DNA of 64,000 nucleotides from an uncultured Ulvibacter sp. (GTDB lineage Bacteria; Bacteroidota; Bacteroidia; Flavobacteriales; Flavobacteriaceae): NCBI GenBank assembly GCA_938041335.1, contig CALIAF010000022.1, positions 35,663 to 99,662 of the forward strand, read 5' to 3'. Shown piece by piece: positions 41,518 to 50,901 of this stretch (position 1 is its first letter; each line of letters starts with the position of its first letter). The notes under the pieces were generated by a model. It saw only the letters and a program-made list of their open reading frames with translations, ran no database searches and was not told where the DNA came from. The position numbers and the translations under genes were made by a program.

Positions 41518-41520
41518 TAT

Positions 41521-41970
41521 TTATTTTTTAAAGTATTTAAGTGGTGGGACTAACATCCCGAAGCATTCTCCGTCACCTTTACCCAAGTGCTTATGGTGCA
41601 TTTTGTGTGCACGTCTTATCCCTTTTGCATACCAGTTATTAGCATTTCTAAATAGTTTAAAACGCTGGTGTATAAAAATATCGTGTACAAAAAAGTAAGC
41701 GATACCATAGGCAAAAATGCCTAAACCAATAGGCAGTCCAATCCAAACTGCGTAAGAATCCCAAGCAATAAAACAGCCTATACTTACGGCTGCATAAAAG
41801 ATGAAAAAGAAATCATTGCGCTCCCACCAGCTTTTATGATCTTTATGATGATGGTCCTTGTGGAGTTTCCATAAAAATCCGTGCATTACATATTTATGGG
41901 TAAACCACGCCATAAATTCCATAACACAAAAGGTGGTAAAAAAGACAAGCAACCACAAAAAAATATCCAT
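41521..41970 (-). CDS. crtZ: Beta-carotene hydroxylase (fatty acid hydroxylase superfamily)
   Basis: MAWFTHKYVMHGFLWKLHKDHHHK, FVHDIFIHQRF, RRAHKMHHKHLGKGDGECFGML histidine boxes. Confidence 0.92.
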   Translation of the reverse strand: MDIFLWLLVFFTTFCVMEFMAWFTHKYVMHGFLWKLHKDHHHKDHKSWWERNDFFFIFYAAVSIGCFIAWDSYAVWIGLPIGLGIFAYGIAYFFVHDIFIHQRFKLFRNANNWYAKGIRRAHKMHHKHLGKGDGECFGMLVPPLKYFKK

Positions 41971-41973
41971 AGC

Positions 41974-42816
41974 TTATTTAACTAGTTTTAATTGATACTT
42001 TACATAACTTCTTGTGAGTAATCCAAATTTCTCATAGTTAGGCACTCTAATACGTGTGTTTTTAATTTCCATTGCTGGAGTTTTTTGTAATTTTTTAAGT
42101 AATTTACTATAATATCGATAAGCCATAAAAACACCAAATTTAGCATCTGAAGGTAATAATAAAATACCTTTATATCCTTTTGCAAAATCTTCTTCGATAT
42201 CTTTTATAATAACAGCTTTAGAAGCTTCGTCTAACGCGTTTAAATTTGTGTTAGGGAAATAGGTGCGACTTAGTCCTTCAAAATCATCTTTCAAATCTCG
42301 TAAAAAATTTACTTTCTGAAAAGCAGAACCCAAGGACATGGCAGATTCTTTTAATTCTTCATATTTCCGAAGGTCCCCTTTAACAAAAACTTTAAGGCAC
42401 ATTAGCCCTACTACATCTGCAGAGCCATAGATGTATTGTTTGTATTCTTCTTCTGTTAAGTATTCACTTTTAGTAAGATCTAAGCGCATACTATCCATAA
42501 AAGAATCAATAAGTTCGCGCGCAACACCATATTTGTTTACGGTGTGCTGAAAAGAGTTTAAAATAGGGTTTAAACTTATTTTATGCGCTAAGGCATCGTT
42601 CATGTCCCTTTCAAAATTTGAAAATAATGTAGGCTTGTCATACTCATGAAACGAGTCTACAATCTCATCTGCAAAACGCACAAACCCATATACATTATAT
42701 ATGTCTTGGCGAATAGATGGTGCTAGCATTTTTGTAGCTAAAGAGAATGAAGTGCTATAGGTGTTAGTCACGCTCTTACTACAAATTTCTGATACGGTGT
42801 CAAATAATTCTTTCAA
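41974..42816 (-). CDS. crtB: Phytoene synthase
   Basis: YSTSFSLATKML, YGFVRFADEIVDSF, YIYGSADVVGLMCLKVF, FQKVNFLRDLKDDF. Confidence 0.92.
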   Translation of the reverse strand: MKELFDTVSEICSKSVTNTYSTSFSLATKMLAPSIRQDIYNVYGFVRFADEIVDSFHEYDKPTLFSNFERDMNDALAHKISLNPILNSFQHTVNKYGVARELIDSFMDSMRLDLTKSEYLTEEEYKQYIYGSADVVGLMCLKVFVKGDLRKYEELKESAMSLGSAFQKVNFLRDLKDDFEGLSRTYFPNTNLNALDEASKAVIIKDIEEDFAKGYKGILLLPSDAKFGVFMAYRYYSKLLKKLQKTPAMEIKNTRIRVPNYEKFGLLTRSYVKYQLKLVK

Positions 42817-44277
42817 TTAGCTTGTCTTATCTATGAGTCCAGCAACCAGTTTACCCGAAATTAACGAGGGTGGTACTCCAGGTCCTGGAACAGTTAATTG
42901 TCCAGTGAAAAATAAATTTTTCACTTTTTTGCTTTTTAGTTTTGGTCTTAAAAATGCCGTTTGCAGCAGTGTGTTTGCGAGTCCGTAGGCATTTCCTTTA
43001 TAAGAATTGTATGCTTCTACAAAGTCGTTTACGCAAAAAGATTCTTTAAATATAACGTATTTTTTGACCTCTTGGTTTGTTAATTTTTCAAAACGATCCA
43101 TGATTAATGTAAAATACTTTTCACGTAATTCTGGAGTATCTTCAAGTCCGGGCGCTAAGGGTATTAAAAATATACCTGCTTCTTTACCTTTAGGAGCAGC
43201 AATGTCATCTGTTTTTGAAGGAAAACTGGCATAGAATAAAGGGTTATCTGGCCACTTTGGGTTATCGTAGATGTCCTTTGCGTGTTCGGCAAAATCAACA
43301 TCAAAGAATAGCGTATGATGCTCTACATTTTCTATTTTTTTATCAAACCCTACATAAAATAGGAGTGAAGAAGGAGCGAATGTTCTACTTTCCCAATACT
43401 TTTCTGAATATTGCCGTAGTGCTTCAGGTAACAAAGTTTCGGTATGATGATAATCTGCACCACTTAGAATTATATCCCCATAAACCATATCTGCGTTTGC
43501 AACGATCCCTTTTGCAATATTCCCTTCTGTAATTATTTCTGAAATGTTCTGAGACGTCTTAATAGTCACTCCAAATTCAACGGCTAAGTCACGCATACCC
43601 TCTATTACAGAATACATTCCATCTTTAGGATGAAAGGTGCCTAAGCCAAAATCTGCGTAATTCATAAAACTATAAAAGGAAGGGGTGTCTGAAGGTTTTG
43701 CGCCTAAAAACAAGACTGGAAATTCTAGAATTGCGACTAATCTAGGATTTTTAAATGTTTTTCTGACATCTTTACTGATGGTACTAAAAAACTGTCCAAT
43801 CTTTCTTGCTGTAACTGGAGTAACCAATTCTAAAGGAGAAACTCCGGGTCTGTACACAAGATCTTTAATGGCAATGTTGTAATTATCTTGCGCCTTGTCA
43901 ATAAATTTTTTCAGTTTAATTGAGCTCCCTTTTTCTTCCGCTTCAAAGGCAGCGCATATTTTTTCTAGGGTATCCTCAATGGTGATGTAATCGTTATTTC
44001 CGAAGTAAACAGAATAGGCTGGGCTCAATTTAATAAGCTCGTAATACTCTGAAGGCTTTTTACCAAAATCATTGAAAAATCGCTCAAAAACATCTGGCAT
44101 CCAGTACCAGGTGGGCCCAATGTCAAATGAAAAACCATCACGTTTAAGCTGTCTAGCTCTACCACCTACGGTTTCGTTTTTTTCATAGATAATAACGTCG
44201 TGCCCTTCTTTTGCAAGATAGGTTGCCGCCGCCAGTGCCGAAAAACCGGCACCAATAATCAAGATTTTTTTAGGCAT
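42817..44277 (-). CDS. crtI: Phytoene desaturase
   Basis: KKILIIGAGFSALAAATYLAKEGHDVIIYEKNETVGGRARQ, FDIGPTWYWMPDVF, FFTGQLTVPGPGVPPSLISGKLVAGLI. Confidence 0.93.
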   Translation of the reverse strand: MPKKILIIGAGFSALAAATYLAKEGHDVIIYEKNETVGGRARQLKRDGFSFDIGPTWYWMPDVFERFFNDFGKKPSEYYELIKLSPAYSVYFGNNDYITIEDTLEKICAAFEAEEKGSSIKLKKFIDKAQDNYNIAIKDLVYRPGVSPLELVTPVTARKIGQFFSTISKDVRKTFKNPRLVAILEFPVLFLGAKPSDTPSFYSFMNYADFGLGTFHPKDGMYSVIEGMRDLAVEFGVTIKTSQNISEIITEGNIAKGIVANADMVYGDIILSGADYHHTETLLPEALRQYSEKYWESRTFAPSSLLFYVGFDKKIENVEHHTLFFDVDFAEHAKDIYDNPKWPDNPLFYASFPSKTDDIAAPKGKEAGIFLIPLAPGLEDTPELREKYFTLIMDRFEKLTNQEVKKYVIFKESFCVNDFVEAYNSYKGNAYGLANTLLQTAFLRPKLKSKKVKNLFFTGQLTVPGPGVPPSLISGKLVAGLIDKTS

Positions 44278-45172
44278 CTGCTAATTGTATTAAGTGATTG
44301 TTAAAATCTTGAATTTGAGTGATAATATTAATATTTGAGGTAACATTATCTTGATTTATTTCATTTGTTTTGGAACCAAAACACAATAGATTATACTTTT
44401 TTTCTGCACATACTGTTTTATTGAATTCATCTAAATATTGATCCAGCGAAGATGGTTCTGTTGTTACATATGTCATAAAGACAACGTCGCTGTGTTGTTT
44501 TGTAATATGAGTAAGTCCTTTTAACGGGATGTCACCCCCTAAATATAAGGTTTGTAAACCGGCATTGATCGTTAAGTATTGGGCGTAAAGAAGCCCTAAT
44601 TCGTGGCTTTCATTTTGAGGAAGAAAAAGCACCGCCATTACATTACTTTTCTTTTTAAAGCGTTGTAGTGATGTATCAATATGTTTACAAGTTTTTAGTC
44701 TTATAAGCTCTGAGATATATCGCTCATGTACTGGATGTATAGTGCCTATTAACCATAATTGGCCTAATTCTAATAGTAATGGTATTAGTACCTCTTCAAA
44801 AGATTGTTTAAAACTGTATCGTTCCTCCATCTCAGCAAATGTTTTTTCAAACAGCTCATTGTCAAAACTAAACATCGCAGTTTTAAATTTATTAATGAGA
44901 TATGCGTCTAAGGATTCGGTGCTTGTGTCTTTTGACAGTTTACTGATTTCTAAATCACTTAGCGAAGCAATTTTAGATATTTTATGTCCTTGATTATATA
45001 ATTGGGTAACGTTGAGAAGTTTTTTTAAGCTATCCAGATTGTATTTCCTGATGTTAGTTTCTGTTCTTTCTGGACAAAAAAGATCATATCTTTTTTCCCA
45101 AATTCTAATGGTATGGGCCTTTACACCACTTAAATTCTCAAGGTCCTTAATACTAAATTCAGTTTTTACCAC
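44270..45172 (-). CDS. MerR-family regulator with B12-binding-like C-terminal domain (LitR/CarH-like)
   Basis: FSIKDLENLSGVKAHTIRIWEKRYDLFCPERTETNIRKY; NESHELGLLYAQYLTINAGLQTLYLGGDIPL (ExHxxG ... GG). Confidence 0.85.
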   Translation of the reverse strand: MVKTEFSIKDLENLSGVKAHTIRIWEKRYDLFCPERTETNIRKYNLDSLKKLLNVTQLYNQGHKISKIASLSDLEISKLSKDTSTESLDAYLINKFKTAMFSFDNELFEKTFAEMEERYSFKQSFEEVLIPLLLELGQLWLIGTIHPVHERYISELIRLKTCKHIDTSLQRFKKKSNVMAVLFLPQNESHELGLLYAQYLTINAGLQTLYLGGDIPLKGLTHITKQHSDVVFMTYVTTEPSSLDQYLDEFNKTVCAEKKYNLLCFGSKTNEINQDNVTSNINIITQIQDFNNHLIQLADA

Positions 45173-45386
45173 TTTGATTGCTCTTATTTAATTCAAAAAT
45201 AGAATATAATTAACATAAACTTTCGATTTTGTTTAATAATTTTATCATAAAATTAAACACTTGTATGTTGGTTGTGTGTAAAGAAAGATTTTTATTGCAT
45301 CTTGACCTGAGTATGGTTTTTAAAAACGTTTAATTGTTCTACTTTCCTTTTATCAATACCTTGTTATTCTAATTATTTATTGTTCT

Positions 45387-45464
45387 ATGAAAAAAATTAC
45401 TCTGGCCCTTACCTTTCTACTTGATCAGTGGAGCCGGAGGGATTACAAAAAGGTGATCCCTTGA
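45387..45464 (+). pseudogene. Truncated 5' end of a secreted-protein gene
   Basis: MKKITLALTFL signal-peptide start runs directly into the tmRNA 3'-end repeat at 45422 (LDQWSRRDYKKVIP*). Confidence 0.55.
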
Positions 45465-45485
45465 GCACTAGTCCTGCAAGTGTAA
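45422..45485 (-). repeat. Outer tmRNA-3'-end repeat copy (TGATCAGTGGAGCCGGAGGGATT...)
   Basis: About 23 bp identical to the tmRNA 3' end; about 60 bp similar to the copy at 45591. Confidence 0.85.
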
Positions 45486-45562
45486 ATCCACGGACTACGT
45501 CCTAGTTTTATTATTTTAATCCAAAACTTTGAGCGAGCTCCGTTTTTCCTTAAAACAATAAA

Positions 45563-45582
45563 ACCACACCTTTCGGTGTGGC
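45563..45582 (-). terminator. Hairpin CCACACC-TTTCG-GTGTGG
   Basis: Strong stem with a T-rich run on the minus strand, between repeat copies. Confidence 0.6.
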
Positions 45583-45590
45583 TTTCTAAT

Positions 45591-45654
45591 TGATCAGTGG
45601 AGCCGGAGGGATTATAAAAAAGTGATCCCTTGAGCACCAGTATTGCAAATACAA
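45591..45654 (-). repeat. Inner tmRNA-3'-end repeat copy
   Basis: TGATCAGTGGAGCCGGAGGGATTATAAAAAAGTGATCCCTTGAGCACCAGT; about 170 bp from the neighbouring copies. Confidence 0.85.
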
Positions 45655-45705
45655 CTGTCAAGGCTAGAAAAAAGCCTTGGTGTCTAAAAACAACAAAGCT
45701 CAATC

Positions 45706-45734
45706 AAGCAGAAAATGCTTGTTGAGCTTTTTAT
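45706..45734 (-). terminator. tmRNA terminator hairpin AAGCTCAATCAAGCA-GAAAA-TGCTTGTTGAGCTT
   Basis: Long stem with A/T tracts just downstream of ssrA on the minus strand. Confidence 0.65.
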
Positions 45735-45767
45735 GTTTTCATCCACAACACAGTTGTGATTGATCAG

Positions 45768-46164
45768 TGGAGCCGGAGGGATTCGAACCCTCGTCCAAAC
45801 GTGCACTTGCACAGCTTTCTACATGTTTAGTTTTTATTTGAATTTTCGTGAGATTGCCGGTCAAAAACTACCAACGCACTCCTTATTCTAAATTAGATGT
45901 CTCAAGGATGTCTAGACACCACCCTCAATAGGTTTACTTTTACGAAGTCACTATATCGATTGCCGTAAACCAAGGCTCTCGAGTGACTTCCTGCTTGTCT
46001 ACCTTGTAGACCGAGGCGTAATCCTACTATAATTCGGATTATGCAGCTAGGGCGTAGTTATTCTCGCCGTTTAAAAAGTGTGAAAAATGAGATTTAAGAG
46101 CTGTTATCCAGCGCTCTACATGCTTACCATACCCGAAAACCCGCTGTCAAAACCAGTCGGCCCC
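45768..46164 (-). ncRNA. ssrA: Transfer-messenger RNA (tmRNA)
   Basis: 5' GGGGCCGACTGGTTTTGACAGCGGGTTTTCGGGTATGGTAAGC; tag ORF ...NGENNYALAA* at 46039-46071; 3' GTTCGAATCCCTCCGGCTCCA pairs with GGGGCCG. Confidence 0.95.
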
Positions 46165-46339
46165 AAATAGTCGGTAGTTGGTAGTCTTTAGTCGGTAGTA
46201 GTATATTCTTCGCTTCGCTCAAATACGTATACCCTAATTAATACCATCTAACGTCTAAAAATAGTCCGCAAATATACAAGATTTGCGCTATCTTTGATAC
46301 TTAATATTTCCGAAGTTTAAACAACAAAATCCATACCAA

Positions 46340-47551
46340 ATGCCAATCACTTTTGCTATTTTAAAAGAACGAAAAAATCCGCCAGATCGTCGTGTGGTTT
46401 TCTCTCCAGAAAAATTAAAAGAAGCAGCATCTATGTTTCCTGAGGCTCGTTTTATTGTGGAGTCTAGTGATATTCGTGTTTTTCCAGATAGCGCTTATAC
46501 AGATGCTGGGTTTGAAGTGTTAGAAGATGTCACTGAGGCAGACGTAATGCTTGGTGTAAAAGAAGTGCCAGTAGCTGCGTTAATACCAAACAAAAAATAT
46601 TTCTATTTTTCTCATACGATTAAAAAACAACCATACAACAGAAAATTATTGGTAGCCATGCTCGAGCGTAATATAGAGATGTACGATCACGAGACCATTG
46701 TCAAGCAAAGTGGAGCACGTCTTATTGGTTTTGGTCGTTATGCAGGATTAGTAGGAGCTTATAATGGCTTTAGGGCTTTAGGTATTCGTGATGGTTTATT
46801 TAAACTTCCCAAGGTAGAGCACCTAGCAGATCTTGATGCTGTAAAGGCAGAACTCGATAAAATTAAATTACCAGCAATTAAAATTTTACTTACGGGTACA
46901 GGTAAAGTAGCAAAGGGTGCTAAAGAGATTTTAGATCATTTAAAGATTAAAGAAGTAAGCGATGCTTTATACCTCACGTCACAATTTACGGAGCCTGTTT
47001 ATGTGATGGCAGATGTTATGGAGTATAGTAAACGCACAGATGGCAAAGTAGGTGATAAGTATGCTTTTTACAAAGACCCTAGGCCATACGAGAGTAACTT
47101 TATGCCTTATGCGGCAGAAAGTGATTTCTTTATCGCCGGACATTTTTATGGCAATAATGCGCCTTATTTATTTACTAGAGCAGATGCGAAGAAAGAAAAT
47201 TTCCGCATAAATCTTATTGCAGATATCTCTTGTGATATAGATGGCCCTGTAGCGGCAACCATAAAGTCATCTACGATTGCAGATCCTTTTTATGGCTATG
47301 ACCCAAAAACAGAAGCCGCCGTAACTATGGATGCGCCTGGAGCAATCACCATGATGGCAGTAGATAATTTACCTTGTGAGTTGCCAAAAGATGCAAGTGA
47401 AGGTTTTGGTGAGATGTTTCTAGAACATGTGATTCCAGCATTTTTTAATGATGACGAACGCGGTATTTTAAAACGTGCAAGAATCTCTACTAAAGAAGGA
47501 ACACTGACAGAACGGTTTTCTTATTTACAAGATTACGTGTCTGGTAAATAA
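46340..47551 (+). CDS. NAD(P)-dependent oxidoreductase, alanine dehydrogenase/saccharopine dehydrogenase-like
   Basis: FAILKERKNPPDRRVVFSPEKLKEA, FYFSHTIKKQPYNRKLL, IKILLTGTGKVAKGAKEIL. Confidence 0.78.
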   Translation: MPITFAILKERKNPPDRRVVFSPEKLKEAASMFPEARFIVESSDIRVFPDSAYTDAGFEVLEDVTEADVMLGVKEVPVAALIPNKKYFYFSHTIKKQPYNRKLLVAMLERNIEMYDHETIVKQSGARLIGFGRYAGLVGAYNGFRALGIRDGLFKLPKVEHLADLDAVKAELDKIKLPAIKILLTGTGKVAKGAKEILDHLKIKEVSDALYLTSQFTEPVYVMADVMEYSKRTDGKVGDKYAFYKDPRPYESNFMPYAAESDFFIAGHFYGNNAPYLFTRADAKKENFRINLIADISCDIDGPVAATIKSSTIADPFYGYDPKTEAAVTMDAPGAITMMAVDNLPCELPKDASEGFGEMFLEHVIPAFFNDDERGILKRARISTKEGTLTERFSYLQDYVSGK

Positions 47552-47557
47552 ATTGGT

Positions 47558-49522
47558 CTATTTATTTTTACTTAAAACTAATGCACTTTGTGTTTGGGTT
47601 TTAATCACATGCTCAAAAAACTGCTTTAGGGCATCATAATCTTCTGGGGTAAATATGGTTTCATCAAGCTTTAATGAATATCTCAATTGAATATTGTTAT
47701 CGGCCTGGATGCTTTTTAAAACTACACTCCCTTTATTATTAGGTAATCCAATAGAAATATCTTTTGGCAACTCGATCACGGTATATTGATCTGCTAAGTC
47801 AAAAGATAGGCTGTAAACCATTTTATAAGAATGGCCAAAATCTACAGGATAGGATCTTTCTTTTAAAATAAATGGATTTTTCTTGAATATGTTTTCAAAG
47901 AAAAATGGGTTAAGTAAATGTTTATCACCCACGTTTTCTGTGTCTAAAGATACATTATAGGTGAGTTCAAAGTTTTCGTCAGCATTAAAGGCGTTGTTTA
48001 TGTTATAAGCGCTCACTTCTGTGTTTAGATCGATGGTTTCTTTATCTTTTATATAAGAGGTTTTTGAGGTGTTCTCGATTTTTGAGCGTTCATTATATGC
48101 CAAGTATCCAAGATAGGTTTCTCTGCCTTTACCAATAAATAGCCCATTAGAATCTGCTTTTAACTGGATTTGGGCAATATGGGCGTTGTTTTTAAAAGGT
48201 TCAAGAGGTATCCATTTGCTTTCATTTTTAAAATCCATTAAACGACCTTGCCCATTGAGCAGCTCAAAAGGAATCAAACCAAAAGGTGCGTTTTTTCTGG
48301 TAGCATCTAGAAGTATTGTTTCGGTATCTAATAGTAAGGCGGCAAAAACGTAGTTAAAGTCTGTAATCACCGGGTAGATTTCTGTAGGAAGTCCATTTTC
48401 TCTAGTCGAGCTCAATATCATATGTGATTCAAATCCGCCTGCTCTTAAAGCGTTTATTAGCGCAAGATTGATTTCACTACTATTTCCTTTTTTATCGTTA
48501 AAAGCATCCTTTACTTCTATATTAGAAAAAATAGCAAACTCTTTATTCCATGTAAAATGGTCTCTTATAAAATTGTAAATTGATATCGCCTTCTCTTTAT
48601 TTACAGGCATTGATAAAATGTTTGCAGGAATGTTTTTTTCAAAAAAACTTTTACTCTTTAATTGCCTGCCTAGGTCTTTATCAAATTTTTGTTCTTTGTC
48701 TACATCTTTCCAGGTTTTACTATAACGTTTTGTTTCTCCTATTAAGTTTTCATATTCTCTTAATTCATATGAAATTCTGGATATATAGTTTTTTTTAGAT
48801 AACATATAGTCCTCTTTTTTAAATGCAGGAATGTTTTCCATAGTATAAAGGCTAGTTTCACAATCTGCGCTTTGGTTAGCAAAACTCAAGTAAAAACAAT
48901 TCCGTTTTAACTTTGCTTCATTAATTGCCAAAGGATGCGTGCCAAAAGCGGCTTTGTTGTAGGCGAAATTTCCGGGTATTTCAGTGTAAAACTCACTATA
49001 TATGGTAGGTAGCTCGCTCTGAAAGTTCCAACCTCCTAGATTAAAAAAGTAGGGTGATTCTATGCGATACGTAAATTCTAGGACGCTACCGTCTTCAATA
49101 TCTGGAAAGGTGAATTTTTTAGATTTCCAGTTAGGTGTGATATCTGTATTGAAAATAGCAGACGCACTCAGGTATTTTTTGACACCTCCTAAGTGTGTAA
49201 TTGCTTTGATTTCGGTTACTTTTTCAGTGCTATTTTCTCCTTTATAATATATAATTTCAACCTCCCCATTTTTAAAATTTTTAGCATCTAAGACTTTAAT
49301 TTTTTTATGAACCACCTTGACGAGTTTCATTTGTCTATCTATCTCTTCTACTTTATAGTTTCCTTTATCATAAAGTACAACACCTGCAGCCTCTGTATCT
49401 GGAGCGTATACTTTCATGTTTAACTCTTCGAAAGTGGGTTTCCCAAAAACTGCAGGAATTCTATGTTGTCCAAAAACGGAAATGGACAAGCTGCAAAAGA
49501 AAATAAATAATAAGAATCTCAT
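47558..49522 (-). CDS. DUF3857/transglutaminase-like secreted protein
   Basis: MRFLLFIFFCSLSISVFGQ signal; DUF3857-like N-terminus; FNDKKGNSSEINLALINALRAGGFESHMILSSTR. Confidence 0.78.
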   Translation of the reverse strand: MRFLLFIFFCSLSISVFGQHRIPAVFGKPTFEELNMKVYAPDTEAAGVVLYDKGNYKVEEIDRQMKLVKVVHKKIKVLDAKNFKNGEVEIIYYKGENSTEKVTEIKAITHLGGVKKYLSASAIFNTDITPNWKSKKFTFPDIEDGSVLEFTYRIESPYFFNLGGWNFQSELPTIYSEFYTEIPGNFAYNKAAFGTHPLAINEAKLKRNCFYLSFANQSADCETSLYTMENIPAFKKEDYMLSKKNYISRISYELREYENLIGETKRYSKTWKDVDKEQKFDKDLGRQLKSKSFFEKNIPANILSMPVNKEKAISIYNFIRDHFTWNKEFAIFSNIEVKDAFNDKKGNSSEINLALINALRAGGFESHMILSSTRENGLPTEIYPVITDFNYVFAALLLDTETILLDATRKNAPFGLIPFELLNGQGRLMDFKNESKWIPLEPFKNNAHIAQIQLKADSNGLFIGKGRETYLGYLAYNERSKIENTSKTSYIKDKETIDLNTEVSAYNINNAFNADENFELTYNVSLDTENVGDKHLLNPFFFENIFKKNPFILKERSYPVDFGHSYKMVYSLSFDLADQYTVIELPKDISIGLPNNKGSVVLKSIQADNNIQLRYSLKLDETIFTPEDYDALKQFFEHVIKTQTQSALVLSKNK

Positions 49523-49620
49523 AACGTAAATTTGATGAGTAAAAGTAGCCACATTTTTTGGATTCATTAGGTGTATTTTTTCAAATTTAAGTCGCATTCA
49601 TATTGCTTCTTGCTGTTCAT

Positions 49621-50283
49621 CTAGGTTTTGTTTTTCTGAAATTTTATAAATATGACAAATACTCCATACAGCCCGAACCCAAACCCTAAAGTGGTAATCC
49701 AAGCCGTTGGATGACTTGCAGGCGCAACAATGGGTGCCATTATATCTTCTAACAACCCAAAAGGATTTTGCAGAATATCCCAGCTGTTCCATCTTAAAAA
49801 ACGACCTAAGTAAATACCAAAAGCGCACAAAAAGGGAATAGTCCATCTAATTAAATTGAGCTTCCATTGTTTCCAGTTTGAGGTGTAAGCTACGATCATT
49901 TGTTGTAATGAGATGCAGTAAAATAATAAACCACTTAGAGCGAAAAGGCTAATGATAACGGCGTCAAAGAGCTTGTAGATTGCTTCTGTATGGGTCAAGT
50001 GAATGAGGTCTGTAACAATATAAGGAGCGTTCGGTAAAAACAATAACCACAGCAAAGCAAGCCCTCCCTTTATTACCGGATGTATTTTTTTCTTTGAAGC
50101 TACATATGAAGAAATAAAATAGGGGATAGCGGCTAAAAACAAATTCCAAACTAAAAATATAAGAAAGAAGGAATGGGTTATTTTTAAACGAATGGCGAGT
50201 AAAAATATGCAGCTAACACTTGCAAAAAACAAAGTGAATAAAGATTCAAAATGCTGAAATATGTACGTTTTAATTAATTTCAT
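49621..50283 (-). CDS. DUF1361 membrane protein
   Basis: LLWLLFLPNAPYIVTDLIHL, YLGRFLRWNSWDIL, polytopic. Confidence 0.82.
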   Translation of the reverse strand: MKLIKTYIFQHFESLFTLFFASVSCIFLLAIRLKITHSFFLIFLVWNLFLAAIPYFISSYVASKKKIHPVIKGGLALLWLLFLPNAPYIVTDLIHLTHTEAIYKLFDAVIISLFALSGLLFYCISLQQMIVAYTSNWKQWKLNLIRWTIPFLCAFGIYLGRFLRWNSWDILQNPFGLLEDIMAPIVAPASHPTAWITTLGFGFGLYGVFVIFIKFQKNKT

Positions 50284-50292
50284 CTGAATATA

Positions 50293-50444
50293 ATATTTGA
50301 TAATTAGGAAGATGTTATGCCTGGTTTATCCATCTTCATTTGTTAAAAGGCATTTCATCTTAATTTGATATTTGATAATTAGGAAGATGTTATACCTGGT
50401 TTATGCATCTTCATTTGTTGTTTATCTGTTAATAGGCATTTCAT
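50293..50444. repeat. Tandem duplication of an intergenic segment plus the 3' end of the adjacent gene
   Basis: ATATTTGATAATTAGGAAGATGTTATRCCTGGTTTATSCATCTTCATTTGTT...AGGCATTTCAT at 50293-50358 and 50368-50444. Confidence 0.85.
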
Positions 50445-50880
50445 TAGTTCTAAATTTTTCAATTAAATAAATAGGAATCATCCCTAGTGAAAAGGCAAGA
50501 AGATCAAAGGCATCAAAGGTGTTGCCTATAAGTATCATGACCCATTCTTGCTTGATGTTTAATAATTTGTCAAGGTGAAATAGTTGTAGTATTTCCGAAG
50601 TAAAAGCGATGCACATTACGAGTATTGTGGCAGATTTCACGGATAAAGTAGACACCATTCTCACAAAACAGTAGAGGAGTGGTATGACCAATAAGTCGCC
50701 TACAAAGCCTCGTATCCACTTATGAAAATGAAATATAGCAATCGCAATTTCTGTTACTAGTATGAGCGTGAATAGGGTGGTGTATTTTTTCATTGTTGTT
50801 TTTAATGTTTTATTTTTTAGTTGGTACACAGTCGAAACTTTTAAGCTGTTACTACTCAGGAAGGTTTCGACTGCTCTCAA
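50422..50880 (-). CDS. DUF2809-family membrane protein
   Basis: HKWIRGFVGDLLVIPLLYCFVRM and SEILQLFHLDKLLNIKQEWVMILIGNTFDAFDLLAFSLGM. Confidence 0.8.
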   Translation of the reverse strand: MRAVETFLSSNSLKVSTVYQLKNKTLKTTMKKYTTLFTLILVTEIAIAIFHFHKWIRGFVGDLLVIPLLYCFVRMVSTLSVKSATILVMCIAFTSEILQLFHLDKLLNIKQEWVMILIGNTFDAFDLLAFSLGMIPIYLIEKFRTNEMPINR

Positions 50881-50901
50881 CCAAACAATGTTCTTTACTT
50901 G

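Noticed and set aside
45443-45703. 86-aa minus-strand ORF with NPSGSTDQ
   Set aside because: It runs through the tmRNA 3'-end repeats and the terminator hairpin; NPSGSTDQ is just translated repeat. It might be a decayed tail of a small cassette ORF, but there is no support for a functional protein.
46165-46203. AGTCGGTAGT-type short repeats directly upstream of ssrA
   Set aside because: Degenerate simple sequence; could overlap the tmRNA promoter, but I could not identify a clear promoter or unit structure.
49598-49846. ORF 49598..49846 (-), 50-kb region
   Set aside because: Out-of-frame overlap with the DUF1361 gene; no recognisable features.
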